A stretch of DNA of 64,000 nucleotides from Enchytraeus crypticus (GCA_905160935.1 CAJHZI010000379.1:161001-225000), one strand, 5' to 3'; counted from the first letter of the stretch, positions 11,128 to 23,118 are shown. Notes: generated by a model not told the origin, from the letters alone. Numbers and translations: made by a program.

Positions 11128-12898
11128 GTATTTAACCACATTTACTCCCATCCAATGTAACCATAGAGTGGCTCACATATGCAGTGGACATGTAAGAAAC
11201 GTCTATTCCTTATTGTGTATGTTCATAAACTAGTTTTCTATACAGTGAAAGCGATCCCTATGTAGTGTGGATCACAGTGGAATATACCAACCGTAAACTG
11301 TAAGAGGAACTAACGGCAGGAACTAACGACGGTAATGGGAAACATCTCAGACATTTACAGATATGCTGTACATCAAGGTTAGATGAAGGCTTAGATTTCG
11401 TGATGGGATCATTTATTGATCAGTGTCATACTGCGCGCGAAAGTAAAATTTGAATATGATTAGTTGAAAATTGTATTTTCAATTTTGTAGGAATCTAAAT
11501 TTAGTAGAAATTTAAAGAAAGCGAACAACTGAGAGATATAATAAGGGACACATGCACATCATGAACATGTAGACTTTGCTGAGTCCCATTCAAGTATCAG
11601 CAATATTGTTGAACAGTTCTGATTAATAAAGGTTCAAGTGAGGGTCAGTTTGGATGAAGTTTGGATTGGTGGATAGTAATTGAAGGTTTTCTTGATTGAT
11701 ATCAGATATCTTGTTTGATACCAGCTATCTTTTTCTTGACTGATATCTGATATCAAGTATCTTGAAGACTTAACTATTTCTTGATTAAAAGCTATTAAGT
11801 GCACCAATAATAAGATTGATACATTTTACTTCAGAAATTAATATTGGAATTTTGACGATCATTATGTATATTTTTCGCTGTTAAATTCTATAGTTTTGAG
11901 GATAATAAATAAACAGAAATGCAGATTATTTTTTACTGCCCTTCTTGAAGAAACTCGAACTAAGCAATTAAGCATCAGTAAAAATAATATGTATTTAGAT
12001 GAAAAGGGATTTGGCGCTTTGAATTCATTAGACGAATTGATCGATGATCCGATCATTACTGAACGTGACAATTGCATCAGAATTAATGAATTTTTTCGTT
12101 AGGCCTGACATCTGATAGGGAAAGAGGAGGTAACAGATTTTATTGTTTAATTATGTACATCACTACTGTAAAATTGGAATATATTGCACAATTCCTATAT
12201 CATTTGAAATCTAATCTAGTTTGCCCTAATCAATTTATTTTATCAGAAATATAAAATCTAATGCGATAGTTGTTAATGATTTTACAGGTAGACTATTCTC
12301 GAGCGACTCGAGGCCATTAATCAGTGATCCAAGAAATAATAATCTAAGCGAGGGTCTGTGTATCCCAGAAGACCACAAGAAATATCTCTCCGGAAACCTT
12401 CAGCACCTGGAAAGCTCTCCCTCCCATCCCTCCCCTTCTTCCCCTGAGGAATACTCCTGGTTAAAATCTACCAGATACTCCAGCAGGATTTCATCTAGTA
12501 AGTAGGGCGCTCATTCACTTTATAGAAGCTTAATATTGCGTATGAATAATAATAGTCTCAATTTCCAAAATGTATAATATTTCTTTTGATAGCATTTTTA
12601 TATTTTAAAATTATTACGGAAAAAAATGAAGATATCTCTCTCTCTCTCTCTCTTAGTGCACTGCCTACTGGCAAGTCCCTGGTATATAACGCCTCCCCTC
12701 TTCTTTGTCTTCCGCTTTTCTCTTTCATATCCATATTTTTAGTGGGTCTTTAAATCATCCAACATACCTAATCTCTGGTTGCTTCTGCCTCTATTTCCTT
12801 CCATTCTGCCGTCTATGACCTCTTTTAATAGATTTTCCCCAACATATGAAGATATACAGTATGTGTATATATTTAGAAGAGTTAATTATGTGCAATTC

Positions 12899-12934
<36 letters not shown>

Positions 12935-13957
12935 AGAGAAAGAAAGAGACAGACTGACAAAGAAAGACAGAGAGAGAATATTTTACACTGAATAATTAGA
13001 ATATTGCATTTTGTTCATGGCATCCAATGTGTTGAAGAATTACTGGTTCGTAGGAGACTATACAGAAACAGTTACTCCACACACATGTGAGATTTCATTT
13101 TTACAAGATACTCTACATAAACAATCTTTATCGTCTTCACAGTACATAATGAATAAGTAATCAAATTCACCAACATCTTCAAAGTCGCCTCTGTTAATCA
13201 AAATCGATTAGAAAGTTTGGAAAATATTAAGCAAATGCGTTATTTAGCTAACTTCTGCGAAACTCTATTTTCAATTAACGTATGTTTATTAATTAAATGA
13301 TAAATAAATCATAGTATTACTTAATGTTACCTTAAGAGCAATTTAAATAAATAAAATCATCTGGTATGGAAGATATAGGAGCTGTAAAATTAACGTCTAA
13401 GTTTAACGTCTGTTTCTGTTTCGCAAGGGATACTGTCAGAGACGGCTGAGATTCAAACCCATGGTCCCCTGTTTCTCAGGCAAGAGTGCCATCCATTCGG
13501 CCATCCAACCATATAAAGCATACTTTTGACTATAAACAATTAAAAAATGATAAAACATGTACAATTTTGCCATTGTCTAATTTTAGAAACTAAACATCGA
13601 AAATCGAAGCGAAAACTCTCCTCTGGGTTGAATTCTCCTCCGGTTTCAATTTCTCCACCTGATCTCACTGGAGCGGAGGTATTTGATCGTGCTGGAGTCT
13701 TAGCAGAACATGAAACCTGTGAAGACAGAAGACACAGGACGGCTTTCACTTCCGAGCAGCTCTCTCTTCTCCATCAGGAATTTATCCGCAACGCCTATCT
13801 TACCGAAGATCGCAGGCATTACCTTGCAGGCAAACTAAATTTGACAGAAACTCAAATTAAAATCTGGTTTCAGAATCGAAGAGCCAAGTTAAAGAAATCG
13901 ACGCCCGCCTGGGATGCGAACTCTCAGGGTCTAAATTCATCGATACTTTCAATGTAA
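10968..13957 (+). CDS. en: engrailed-class homeobox gene, three exons, divergent
   Basis: The CDS joins 10968-11127, 12288-12497 and 13587-13957 (741 nt, 246 residues). Both introns are phase 1 with good GT/AG sites. Engrailed is a nuclear DNA-binding repressor used in segment, neural and shell/skeletal patterning. In order the protein has EH1 (about residues 20-35, [16 protein letters not shown]; the Groucho-binding motif); EH2 (about 111-123, [11 protein letters not shown]; the Exd/Pbx contact); a basic KHRKSKRK stretch; and the homeodomain (170-229) with R5, W48, F49, Q50 and N51 all present. The [12 protein letters not shown] and AKLKKS blocks match engrailed. The intron after EH2 is where engrailed genes are classically split. 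Differences: position 52 is R instead of the typical K, the linker is short, and EH5 is reduced to a weak SQGLNSS. It could be a fast-evolving orthologue or a second paralogue. Class call secure, orthology less so. Confidence 0.9.
11128..12287 (+). other. engrailed intron 1
   Basis: 1160 bp, GT...TTTTACAG, phase 1. Includes imperfect repeats of TTGATATCAGATATC type at about 11690-11765 and no mobile element. The overlapping short open frames at 11862-12102 on both strands have no support. Confidence 0.8.
12288..12497 (+). CDS. en: engrailed exon 2 (EH2 motif)
   Basis: 210 bp, open throughout in the frame set by exon 1. Encodes a Ser/Pro-rich linker, then [16 protein letters not shown], which aligns with EH2. 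The donor A|GTAAGT is near-perfect. Confidence 0.87.
12652..12840 (-). mobile_element. LINE family 1, 3'-end fragment
   Basis: On the minus strand this covers the last ~190 bp of the LINE (GGGGAAAATCTATTAAAAGAG through the CTGCC/GGCAG hairpin to AGTGCACTAAG), followed on its 3' side by (AG)n, seen here as (TC)n at 12635-12651. It lies inside engrailed intron 2, antisense to the gene. Confidence 0.88.
12902..12975. repeat. (GA)n microsatellite
   Basis: GAGA tract with A- and C-containing interruptions in engrailed intron 2. Confidence 0.93.
13430..13517 (-). mobile_element. SINE family C head (tRNA-like), copy 1
   Basis: On the minus strand GGTTGGATGGCCGAATGGAT holds an A-box-like TGGCCGAATGG, followed by GGGTTTGAATCTC as a B box. 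The same GGATGGCCGAATG head recurs at 40452. The body is short and diverged. It could instead be a degenerate tRNA pseudogene. Confidence 0.5.
13587..13957 (+). CDS. en: engrailed exon 3 (EH3 and homeodomain)
   Basis: Acceptor TCTAATTTTAG|AA. Begins with [11 protein letters not shown], then a Ser/Pro linker, then the homeodomain starting DRRHRTAF and ending AKLKKS, and a 17-residue tail ending SSILSM and TAA. Recognition helix [18 protein letters not shown]. Position 52 is R where engrailed proteins typically have K. Confidence 0.93.
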
Positions 13958-16900
13958 TTTACCACACTTTCTAATTTTGATAAAGATTCCGTTGTTTATG
14001 TTAATTATGCCCAAATGAATTGGATGATTAATATACAACAATCATAGTGAAGCGTACACACTACTAGTATTAATTATTAAATAATCGTCATACTAGAACT
14101 TGAATTTGTCTAGTTTTTGGAACAAATTGATCAGACCCAATTGTTTAAGGAGTTATTTTAGGTTTCATATTATGAGGTAGACTAATTGTCATGTTATCTG
14201 CTGTTTTAAAAATTCAGTACAAAGTCTAATATATTATCTATTTGGTTGATTTTTAAATAGATTCTATTTAGGTTCCATTAATAGTAGATGTATAATAATA
14301 ATTAATAATAGAGATATAATAATAATTGAAATAGATCCTTATGAAGCATGTCTACTAATGATTTAGTACAAGAAATCGCTAACCACAATTGTGTACAACT
14401 GAAGAATTGGTTTGCTCCATGCAGTGTTAACGCTAGAGATGTTTAGATATGAGTAATTATATTTAATTGGCAAGTTGTTTGGCCAGAAAAAACAGCGTGA
14501 AATAGAAAAAGATGGTAATTGTTATTTTAAAAAAGTTAAATTAATTTCACGAAATTGTCTTGCTTGGTTATATTTGTTCCATCTCTGCACTGCTCAGTAG
14601 GCTTCTTACAATAAAGTTAACATTTGTTGACATTGACGCATGATTTACGACAATAATGTTTAATAGTTATGGCATCTCGATAATACAATAAAGAATGCAA
14701 GAAATAAGTATATTTAGCACTACTGCATAACGAAAAGCGACGTTGTATATATTTATATATATGTGTAATAAAAATGTTACACACATTCACACACTGTTAT
14801 TTCTCCATGGAAATACTTAAAAACCTCTCATTTTCTGATCGCAGTTTTTGGAGATTCACTATGAAATTAACGCAGTTTTTTCTCAGAGGTGGTCGAACCC
14901 CTTCCCAACCCCCTTTCCCCGCAAATTCAACCCCTGTCTTAATAGAGAACATTATAATTTTATTTGTATAAGGTAGTCAAAACCTGATTCATTAAGTGGC
15001 TAAGACATTTTGCTATGCTAATAGTATTGATGTGTTTAAATTTGCATAGCTGATAATTTTGAACCACTGAATTGCCTTTTCATAATTAAGTCTATAGTCT
15101 ATTTACAATGTAAGTTAAATGAAAGAATGTGATATGATATAGATCAATATCATCAATGTTAATGCTCTAGATTTAATTTAACGTCCAATATTAACTTTTC
15201 ATGATATTTTTTCCTATTTCTAGAAAGATTATAAAATGTTAAGATGGCTAATATTTAAATATTAGACATAATAAAATTGTAGAAAATTGAATATTTTAAA
15301 ACTATAATTAAATCATAATTTAACAAATTTACAGTTTAATATCTTATCTAATACATCTTTTAAAAGTTAATTTTTAAAATGTACATTTTATGTCAATAAC
15401 TAATAAAAAATAGTTTTCATTAGCCTACTTATCTCACTCGTCTTTGCGATTTGTTATTTCTGAAGTTCCATTTAAAGCATGCAGCATAGTTTATTATATA
15501 GGTTAAATTGTATGGAATTATATAAGGATATGTAGTACAATATACCATTTACGTTGGCATAAAGAAACCTTCAAATCTTGTAAAATAATTAAGACTCTTA
15601 ATGGCGTTCACACTTCATGAAAAATATATGAACGGTTTTGTTTTAGAATTAGAAACTTCAATTTATAACTGCTTTTCAAAATCCACTTAATATTTCATTG
15701 TGCCGTGGACCTGCCAGCTAGTTACGATGTTTCTTGACATATTTTAAAACAATAATAATAAAACAGGAACGCTTATAGTTATAGGTAACGCTTGTAGTGA
15801 AATCGTATACTCATCGAACTTTAATTATTGCCATTGTGACGTGAAGCAGACCTCCCATGCTGTCATTATGGGCTCGAGCAGCTGTATAACAGCTGTACCT
15901 CTATCAATCATAATTAGCCCAACAATCGACGGTTATTAGTACTCATCAGTTTTCACTAGGACGCATTAAGTACGTATTCACACAACTTGTACCATTATTC
16001 TTGAGTCAATCTGACTAATATTTGTCAAGGGGAGGACTGGGCGACCCCTGAAATATGGCCCATTTAACAATTTGAAAACGCAGAATGCCATTGCAATGGA
16101 CAATATTTTCTAATTATTTTGGGTTTACCATTTGATATGAACGAACTATTTCAAACGCAGAATTTTATTTTCTGCTCTGTTAATTTGTTGACTTTAAAAA
16201 ATATTTTGTGTGATATTTTGAACGCCCTTTATTAAAACTGTTCGAATAGCGCCAAGATGATCGTCGATAAAGAACTTAAGGAGCCGTAATGAGCTTTATC
16301 TTGAGATCCTTTGAACGGTTTCAACTTGCCGATTATATCTTTGCAGAATCTATTGAGAAAGGAGAAAGCTCCCATGTCTAATCTATCACGTGTTGAGCCA
16401 TTGAAAGCGTTGCACTAAATTGAAAGGCATTTTGTCACGAACATGAAACCTGTAATAATCACTTGAAGATAATTCATCGTACTGGGAAAGTGCTTAATGG
16501 GGCGGCAGGGCTCTCTGTTGTGTCACATCCAATGTGTTGTTATGTGAGCCGGCTGGATACATACAATTAGAGACTCCCAAGAACTAATATCAGTATCAAT
16601 TTATTGCTAATTGTTTGTTTATTTGAATAATTTTGAAGTTTGTTGAATGAAGATTAGGCTACATGTTTGCACAAAATAACTTTTATTAGGTAATATGCAT
16701 TACCTAATGCATTATCCCTTACACGATATGCGCATATTTAATTTAGGTCTATTTCTTTTAAGCTAATGAAAATTCCAATCTTGCATGGCAAATATGCAAA
16801 TTAAACAATTGAAATCTGTGCATCTAACGTCATAGTACTTTAAATTCACATTTTAAACGTTACAACTTTATACTGATTTCAATTGTCAGCAGTGTCTCGT

Positions 16901-17347
16901 GACTCTAGGCAATAGGAGTCACAGTTCCTTTCATAACTTCTTGTTTAAGTTTCTATTTATTAACTATAATTAAACGAATCAGTTTACACAAACGTACATT
17001 ATCCTATATTAAAATAATATTGATTTAATCGCTTCCATATAATTATGGCTAATTGAATTCTATACACGAAGAAGCTATTGCTTTTTGAATGAAGTTATTG
17101 GGGATATAGATTTCTTGACATCATTATTGATTAAGTAATGAACTATAAATCGTTCTCTGTTTGCAATCCAACATCCAGATCTCTTAATATTTTGGCAAGG
17201 CTTATTAAATTTACCTGAATACACCTTCTATTCCAAAATACACCTAGCTTATCTAAGGCCTAACTAGAAGTCTAATTAAGAAATTAAATGAAGAGTTTAG
17301 TCGTATAGGCATAGACATTAGACAGTGTAGACACGTAGCATCTCTCA
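13958..17347. other. 3' flank of engrailed and long non-coding stretch
   Basis: AATAAA words at 14610-14615 and 14687-14692 are candidate poly(A) signals. The frame at 14774-14971 has no domain. A short LINE-3'-like word at about 15700-15720 is too brief to call. No other structure seen. Confidence 0.45.
14610..14615 (+). terminator. candidate poly(A) signal of engrailed
   Basis: AATAAA about 650 bp after the stop; a second AATAAA lies at 14687. Common in AT-rich DNA, so weak evidence. Confidence 0.25.
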
Positions 17348-17541
17348 ACGATAGGCACTAGTATAACGATATGCACTAGTATAACGATAGGCACTATTAT
17401 AACGATAGGCACTAGTATAACGATAGGCACTGGTATAACGATAGGCACTGGTATAACTATAGGCACTGGTATAACGATAGGCACTGGTATAACGATAGGC
17501 ACTGGTATAACGATAAACACTGGTATAACGATAGGCACTGG
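17348..17541. repeat. 18-bp minisatellite
   Basis: About 11 units of GGTATAACGATAGGCACT with few substitutions (CTAGT for CTGGT in the first units). An 18-bp period keeps both strands open; the minus-strand frame of Val-Pro-Ile-Val-Ile-Pro repeats is a by-product. Confidence 0.93.
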
Positions 17542-17925
17542 AAATATCGAAAGTATACTGGGCATAACGACATACGTTTCAAGTCGGTTATTTAACTGGA
17601 GGTTTATTACACTTAATTTTTTAAACCATATATTATTTTAAAAGTCATTAATCATTCTGCCACTCACGTAAAACAGATGAAGTTCCAATTAATGTGTGAA
17701 CAATTATGTTAAAATATATGAGAAGCCAATATTTTCTGATAGTCACTGCATTGCACAAGTTGGAACTGACTTTAAAAGCTACGGTCAAGTTTAGTCAATT
17801 TTCCGTCTCGAAAGTATTCAATGACGGGCGAATACTGCATTTGAAACCAGCATCTACTTATTCACAGTGGGACAACTTAGCAACATGCTACCGGTTCAGC
17901 CCATAATTATAACGAATTAAGTATT
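17542..17925. other. non-coding spacer
   Basis: Nothing recognised. Confidence 0.45.
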
Positions 17926-18036
17926 GACTGGAGCCAGTGGCGAAGTCGATAAGTTATTCGACCGCGAACCAGTACGTGCGAGGTTCAAATCCTTGGCTCG
18001 CCCGTCACTGACATTTAACATTAGCTTTACCAGCTT
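17926..18036 (+). mobile_element. SINE family B, copy 1 (tRNA-derived)
   Basis: Head GAGCCAGTGGCGAAGTCG (A-box-like), then B box GAGGTTCAAATCC, then GGCTCGCCCGTCACTGACAT and the tail AACATTAGCTTTACCAGCTT. Shares order and wording with copies at 21449, 22981, 32651 and 51763. Internally deleted relative to them: CGCTTTCGAGTGAGG is missing. Confidence 0.8.
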
Positions 18037-19873
18037 GCATTAGATTATGTATTTAGTTATACTTAAAATATTAATTAAACATAATTAATTTTATGTGCTT
18101 TTACAAAAGAGTTTTAGGAATGACAGTATGAGAATTTTAGTTTTAGATTTTTCGTTCAACAAGATTAAAAAAATATCAAAGCACCGTAATGGTATTGTTT
18201 CACTGTTTCAATTTTTGAAATTTTTTTCATTATGATAAAGAATTGCCATTGGAATATGTGCATTCTTATTAGATTGTTATGCAACTTTTCGCATTAGTCG
18301 ATACTTCTCATTAATACATTCGAGTTTAATTAATCATCATCGATGTAGATCCATAATACGCTATTAGTGATGACTTGTCGGTGACTAAATAAGTATCAGA
18401 ATTTGCCGACATTTCAAAGTTTTGAGGAGAAAGTATAGAATGACTTATTACCAAACCCATTAATATTTAATGAGGGGAGCAGAATGGGATTGCTGTCAAT
18501 GTTGTAAGCACGACGCATTAAAATTACTCACACTGAATCATTAATTATCAAGTTGACAAGATCAGACGCCAGCGCCGCCAGCGGAGCTTTTATGTTTAAC
18601 TTTCTTTAAAAGGGTCGTCTTTAATTATTATACTTTTCACTTAGGTAGTTTGCACTAATTATGTCGCAGTAATCATTAAGCGTTCTAAATACCGTCATAA
18701 CTGAGAAATGCATTGCTAACTTTCTTGTGTCGTTTAAAGCCCATAGAATCTGCACTTACAATCGACACGGCAGTTTTGCACAACTTCTCATCAACCTGGA
18801 GAAATTAATACCATCACTTCATCAAAATAAATGTCGTTTTTATATCAAAATATTTCTTTGTTATTATAAGATTACACCCTGTGTAAACTGATTATAATAT
18901 TTTGCTAACCAAATATGCTTGTTAACTTACGTCCATTTAAAACCAATTAAAAACATATTTAATTTAAAATATTTACTTGTATCTTAAAATTGTACGTATT
19001 GACTTGTCTATTAAAATATTGTAAAAGTAAATATTTAATAAAATTTTAGTTCCAATACGTCTAATTAACACTATATTTAGTTAAGTCAACTTATCTCGTT
19101 AATTAATTTTTTTATTAAACTTAAAAAATATGTAATTAGATGAAAAGAAATATACTTAATTTATATGTTTATATTTATTATTATTATGTTATAGTAAGCT
19201 TATAATAAAATATTGTAATAAATCTGTAATACCATTAGTTATATTCATATTAATATCAACATTAATTATTTTAATATTAGGCCTTTTTATTTGTATATAT
19301 TACTTGTCATTAACTTACATTGAGTTGCCGAATACACGCAGGCCTGCCTGACTTCTATTAATAAAAATGCTTATAATTAGCAATATAATTATTCAGTTTT
19401 GAGCCTTAATTTGGTTAAACAAATCTATACATAATAACAATTAGTCCTTTTTAACCAATATAATTAATTATCAGTTCTCTAATCTAAACGGTGTAGTTCG
19501 GTGGTGTCGATATATGAAACAAATAAAATTATTGCATAGTATTGTGAGTGCAGTACTGGCAGTGCTGCAACTAAGTGTTCATAATTTTAATGATAAATAA
19601 GTGTGTAGTTTGCTCTATTTCAATAATTACCTACAATATGTCTTTCTTTACCTCATAATCGTCACTGGAAATGTTATTTTATCTGGACTAATGACAGATA
19701 GGATACTGAAGATAAATTTGAAGGAATATTCATGTTCTTGGAGAAAAGATTAATTTTGACAGAGGTATAAGTAGGCCTATTTGCTTTAGATTGGTATTCA
19801 AGTTTGCAAAGTCTTTTAGTAAATATAAATTTTTGGGATAGCCTAACAAAGATATTCTTATACTACTAATATA
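18037..19873. other. long AT-rich non-coding stretch
   Basis: Very AT-rich; no open frame, repeat or RNA recognised. Confidence 0.5.
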
Positions 19874-20505
19874 CAGTGGCGGATCCAGGGGGCCAGGGGA
19901 CCCGGGCCTCCCCCCCTTAGGCCCGACGATAAAAATTTTAAACTATATTTTCATTGTTTCTATGGCAATTGCAATGTGTCAGTATGTTTGTAAGGATATG
20001 GGACTAGGGGCCCATATTTTGTATAATAGGAGCCCTGTAAATGGAAGGGGGCCCGAAAAATGTTGACCGTTTCACTAGCTCTCAATTTTCGCTTTAACCA
20101 CTGCATAAGAGGAAAAAGGGTGCTAGTAAAAAATGTTAACTCTGTCCCGCAGCAGTGATGCAAGCAGCCTTGGCTGGGAGGGGCTTAAGCCCCCCCTCCT
20201 ACCGCCATAATTAGGGCACTTTTGCAATTCGTCCAGATCCGCTGAGTTTCTTCATAGATGAAAAAATTAACCTACTTTTTCCATAATAAATGTAGGATTT
20301 TAGGCAATTTAGGTTTTCCTCTCATTTTAGTACTGGTATGAGTGGTTTCTTTTTTCCGAGCTCAGTAGTGAAAACATTTTGAGCCCACCCCCACAGCATT
20401 TTTCTGATTGCATTACATGTCCCGAAGAAAGCGGGCGTAAGAAAAAATGTGTACATTCTCAAAAAAATTTCGGGCCCCCCTAAAAATTTCATGGATCCGC
20501 CCCTG
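19874..20505. mobile_element. hAT-type non-autonomous element, copy 1
   Basis: Begins CAGTGGCGGATCCAGGGGG and ends GGATCCGCCCCTG as an inverted repeat. The flanking 8-bp direct repeat CTAATATA (19866-19873 and 20506-20513) is exact. An 8-bp duplication with CAG...CTG ends is the hAT signature. It is 632 bp long with no transposase frame. It is a clear relative of 45324-46060, lacking about 100 bp of that copy. Confidence 0.92.
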
Positions 20506-20513
20506 CTAATATA

Positions 20514-21448
20514 TATTCTGACTGAGAGGCATTTTATCTATGAACTACTTTTGAGTTAAGCGCGGGATTTAAGGAACTCAGTTTAGCTATGGGTTCAAGG
20601 TAACGAAGTTAAGCTACAGCGCGCCCGGTTAATACTTTATGGGCCGCCACTTTGGACTATATAGACCGACCAGACTTTTCCAATATCTTTCATATATAGG
20701 AGATTATTTTTCCGAAAGTCTTCTTAGCCTGTGCAATTCTACATTTTATTCCGTTTCACATCATCTGCAATGGCGTGGCCCAAATAGGCTACTTAAAGCT
20801 TCTTTCCCTGCTATATTACATAGATCGAATAAAATATATTTTTTATAAATACAAAATACTCTAAATTATTATCAACGTGGTCACCAGATGTCGGGTTCGA
20901 AAGTATCTGGTAGCGCGGTAAAGATATTAGTATTTATTCACCAGATGACGACAGCTATTAAGCAACTAAGCGATTATTTAAATTTTCTATCTACAAATCA
21001 ATGTATTCAGTTATTAATTAACAAGTGTATAAAGGCCGGAAAATTCCTGTAAAATGTAAAGCTAAATGGCATGACTAAAACAGCTGGATTTTGAAGCAGT
21101 GCTGCTTATCAGGAAAAGTTGCTAAAATCAGAGTTATTCAATAATCGCTGAATATAATCGGTACCATAACGAAAATAATCGGAATCAGAATCGTGTTAAT
21201 TTCATTTCAGGTAGAATTGAGCATTCACAAGAAATACACGTAGAGAAAGAGAAATTGGTACACAAGGGCCCGAAAGAACTGGCAGCGCCCTTCACATAAA
21301 GCAAACCACTAAAATTCTGAAATCAATGAAGATTTTGTAAAAGATCAAGACATTCAATACTAGCATTGCTACACGCGAGTTTGTACAGTAAAATACACCC
21401 CTAGGTACCTCACACACTAGAATATACAGATGCTCTGATATATATCTA
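20514..21448. other. non-coding stretch
   Basis: No gene supported; the frame at 20639-20848 has no recognisable domain. Confidence 0.45.
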
Positions 21449-21572
21449 CGTGTAAGATATTCGACCGCGGATCAGTAACTCAGTATGCTCAGGGTTCAGA
21501 TCCTGAGCTCGTCCGTCACTGACATCGCTTTCAAGTGAGGAAACTGACGCTAACATTAGCTTTACCAGCTTT
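21449..21572 (+). mobile_element. SINE family B, copy 2
   Basis: TGTAAGATATTCGACCGCGG, then CAGGGTTCAGATCCTGAGCTC (B box region), CACTGACATCGCTTTCAAG, and the tail GCTAACATTAGCTTTACC. The 5'-most head is replaced by unrelated sequence. Confidence 0.8.
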
Positions 21573-21827
21573 TTTATATATGTATTCAATTAACAAAATA
21601 TACTAAAAAGATTAAAAACAGCTGCATATACAACGCTTAAACTATTTTATGGAGATACTGGAGTTATTATTGCAGTAGTAGGCTAACTAATAAAATCTTC
21701 ATGATCAAATAATGCTTCAATATTCTAGATTAATCACACAAGAACTCTTTAATGATGCAAAAATTATATTTTACCGAATTTTATATCGATTATTTACTTA
21801 TAAAAATTTCACATAATATTTTAGCTA

Positions 21828-22530
21828 ATGTGCGTACTGATGACTAAAACAAATCACCTCCAAAATCTAAACCGCCATCAAGCCACAGGGGCACCCACAA
21901 TGGGCCACCCCATCCAGGAACACCCATTCCTGGAGCTCACCCCGCCACTGGGGCATCCTACTGCCCCGGGGCACCTCCACCAACAGGGTACTCCCCACCC
22001 CAGTAGCATCTCCACCAAAAGGCAACCACCACTGGGGTCTCCCACTCAATGTGTGTCACCATAAACCCTTGGACAACAAGAGACAACCAGCCCAACGCAC
22101 CTCAAGTCAAACTTATAGCGGTACGGCTCATGCTCCAGTACACCAGGAGTTGGGAATTTCATATCTCAGCAAACAGGACTTGCCAAGCCCTGAGAAGCCC
22201 TGACAAGCCCTGACTAGCCTTGACAAGCTCTGACAAGCCCTGAAAATTCCTATCCAAGTATATTGCCCGCTTTATACTCCGGTATAACCGTCATTCCTAA
22301 GTATTTCCCGAATTAGCGAGCCGAAGCTCGCACCACCGACCAGGGACGAGACCCCTCGAGATCGGCAGTCAAGCAGAGGAGGGATTGACCGAGATCAGTC
22401 CCACAGGTCAGTCCGAAGTCAGACCGAGGTCAGCCTTCCTCTACAGTAAGAGAGCCATGAGCGGTCACCTGTTATCGTCTCGGTGAACTGATGACAGTGA
22501 TTTGCTAGCACTCAGGAACTGGCCTTTTAT
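21828..22530. other. GC-rich island with short tandem repeats
   Basis: An abrupt change to C/G-rich sequence within AT-rich DNA. 21828-22064 has an open + strand frame of 78 codons rich in Pro, His and Gly with a loose repeated pattern (GHPxxxHP, GHLHQQGTPHP). A TTTTAG acceptor-like word sits just before it. 22176-22246 repeats a decamer of GCCCTGACAA type. 22310-22450 repeats GAGGTCAG-like words. This could be an exon, a gag-like fragment or a collapsed minisatellite; I do not recognise it. Confidence 0.35.
22176..22246. repeat. 10-bp tandem repeat GCCCTGACAA
   Basis: About seven imperfect units (GCCCTGAGAA, GCCCTGACAA, GCCCTGACTA, GCCTTGACAA, GCTCTGACAA). Confidence 0.8.
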
Positions 22531-22906
22531 GCTGCCTCAGACAAGGGAACAAAGCAATATTAAATTTTGTATTTTAATATAAAATTTTAAATATCAGAAA
22601 CTCTATTTAATATTCTTGCCTTTAATTAAGCCTATATTATGTATTACAAATATTTATATTATAATATATTATTTACTTATTTACCTCTTGATTACTCGGC
22701 TCCTATTAACTAATTTATTACTTTTCAATTACTTATCTGTTATCTAATGCAGATTAACTTGATACTGTAATGCAATAATGGAGGGAATAAGGTTAGTGGA
22801 AGAGTGAAACTTGGGCACTAAAATTTAAAAACTATAATTAAAACTGTAACTATAACTTGCAGTATATAACTATTCTGTAATGATGGAATTTTTTTCTGAA
22901 TTACGC
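22531..22906. other. AT-rich spacer
   Basis: Nothing recognised. Confidence 0.45.
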
Positions 22907-22953
22907 TATGGACCTACCTATCAGATAGACAGTACACTGAAAGAGAAAAAGAG
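22907..22953 (+). mobile_element. LINE family 1, tiny degraded 3' end
   Basis: CTATGGACCTACC, then AGACAGTACACTGA and an AGAG-rich tail, resembling the family end CCATGGACCTGCC...GCAGTGCACTAAGAGAG. Short and diverged. Confidence 0.5.
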
Positions 22954-22980
22954 TATATTTTCATATCTAAGACATATAAT

Positions 22981-23118
22981 GGTAAAGCTGCTAAAGCTAA
23001 TGCTAACTTCAGTTTCCTCACTCGAAAGCGATGTCAGAGTCGGGCGAGCATAGGTTTTTAACCCCGCACAAACTGATCCGCGGTCGAATAACCGCTATCG
23101 ATAACTAACCGGTGGAGA
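22981..23118 (-). mobile_element. SINE family B, copy 3
   Basis: Minus strand: head near 23110 (CCGGTTAGTTATCGATAGCG), CGACCGCGGATCAGTTTGTG, a damaged B box (GGTTAAAAACC), CGCTTTCGAGTGAGGAAACT, then GCATTAGCTTTAGCAGCTTT. It ends 28 bp before the pogo transposon. Confidence 0.78.

Larger units (their letters stand above)
12498..13586 (+). other. engrailed intron 2, loaded with repeats
   Basis: 1089 bp, GTAAGT...TCTAATTTTAG, phase 1. Holds an antisense LINE fragment (12652-12840), two GA/CT tracts and a SINE C head (13430-13517). Confidence 0.8.

Noticed and set aside
14774-14971. 65-codon frame after engrailed as an extra exon or gene
   Set aside because: No domain, no splice match, and it lies beyond the stop and a candidate poly(A) signal.
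17284-17565. 93-codon Val-Pro-Ile-Val repeat protein on the minus strand
   Set aside because: An 18-bp period leaves all codons in register; there is no start context, signal or domain, and it is explained by the minisatellite.
17926-18036. Functional tRNA gene
   Set aside because: A and B boxes are present, but I could not draw a credible cloverleaf, and the same sequence recurs with a common non-tRNA tail; it is a SINE.
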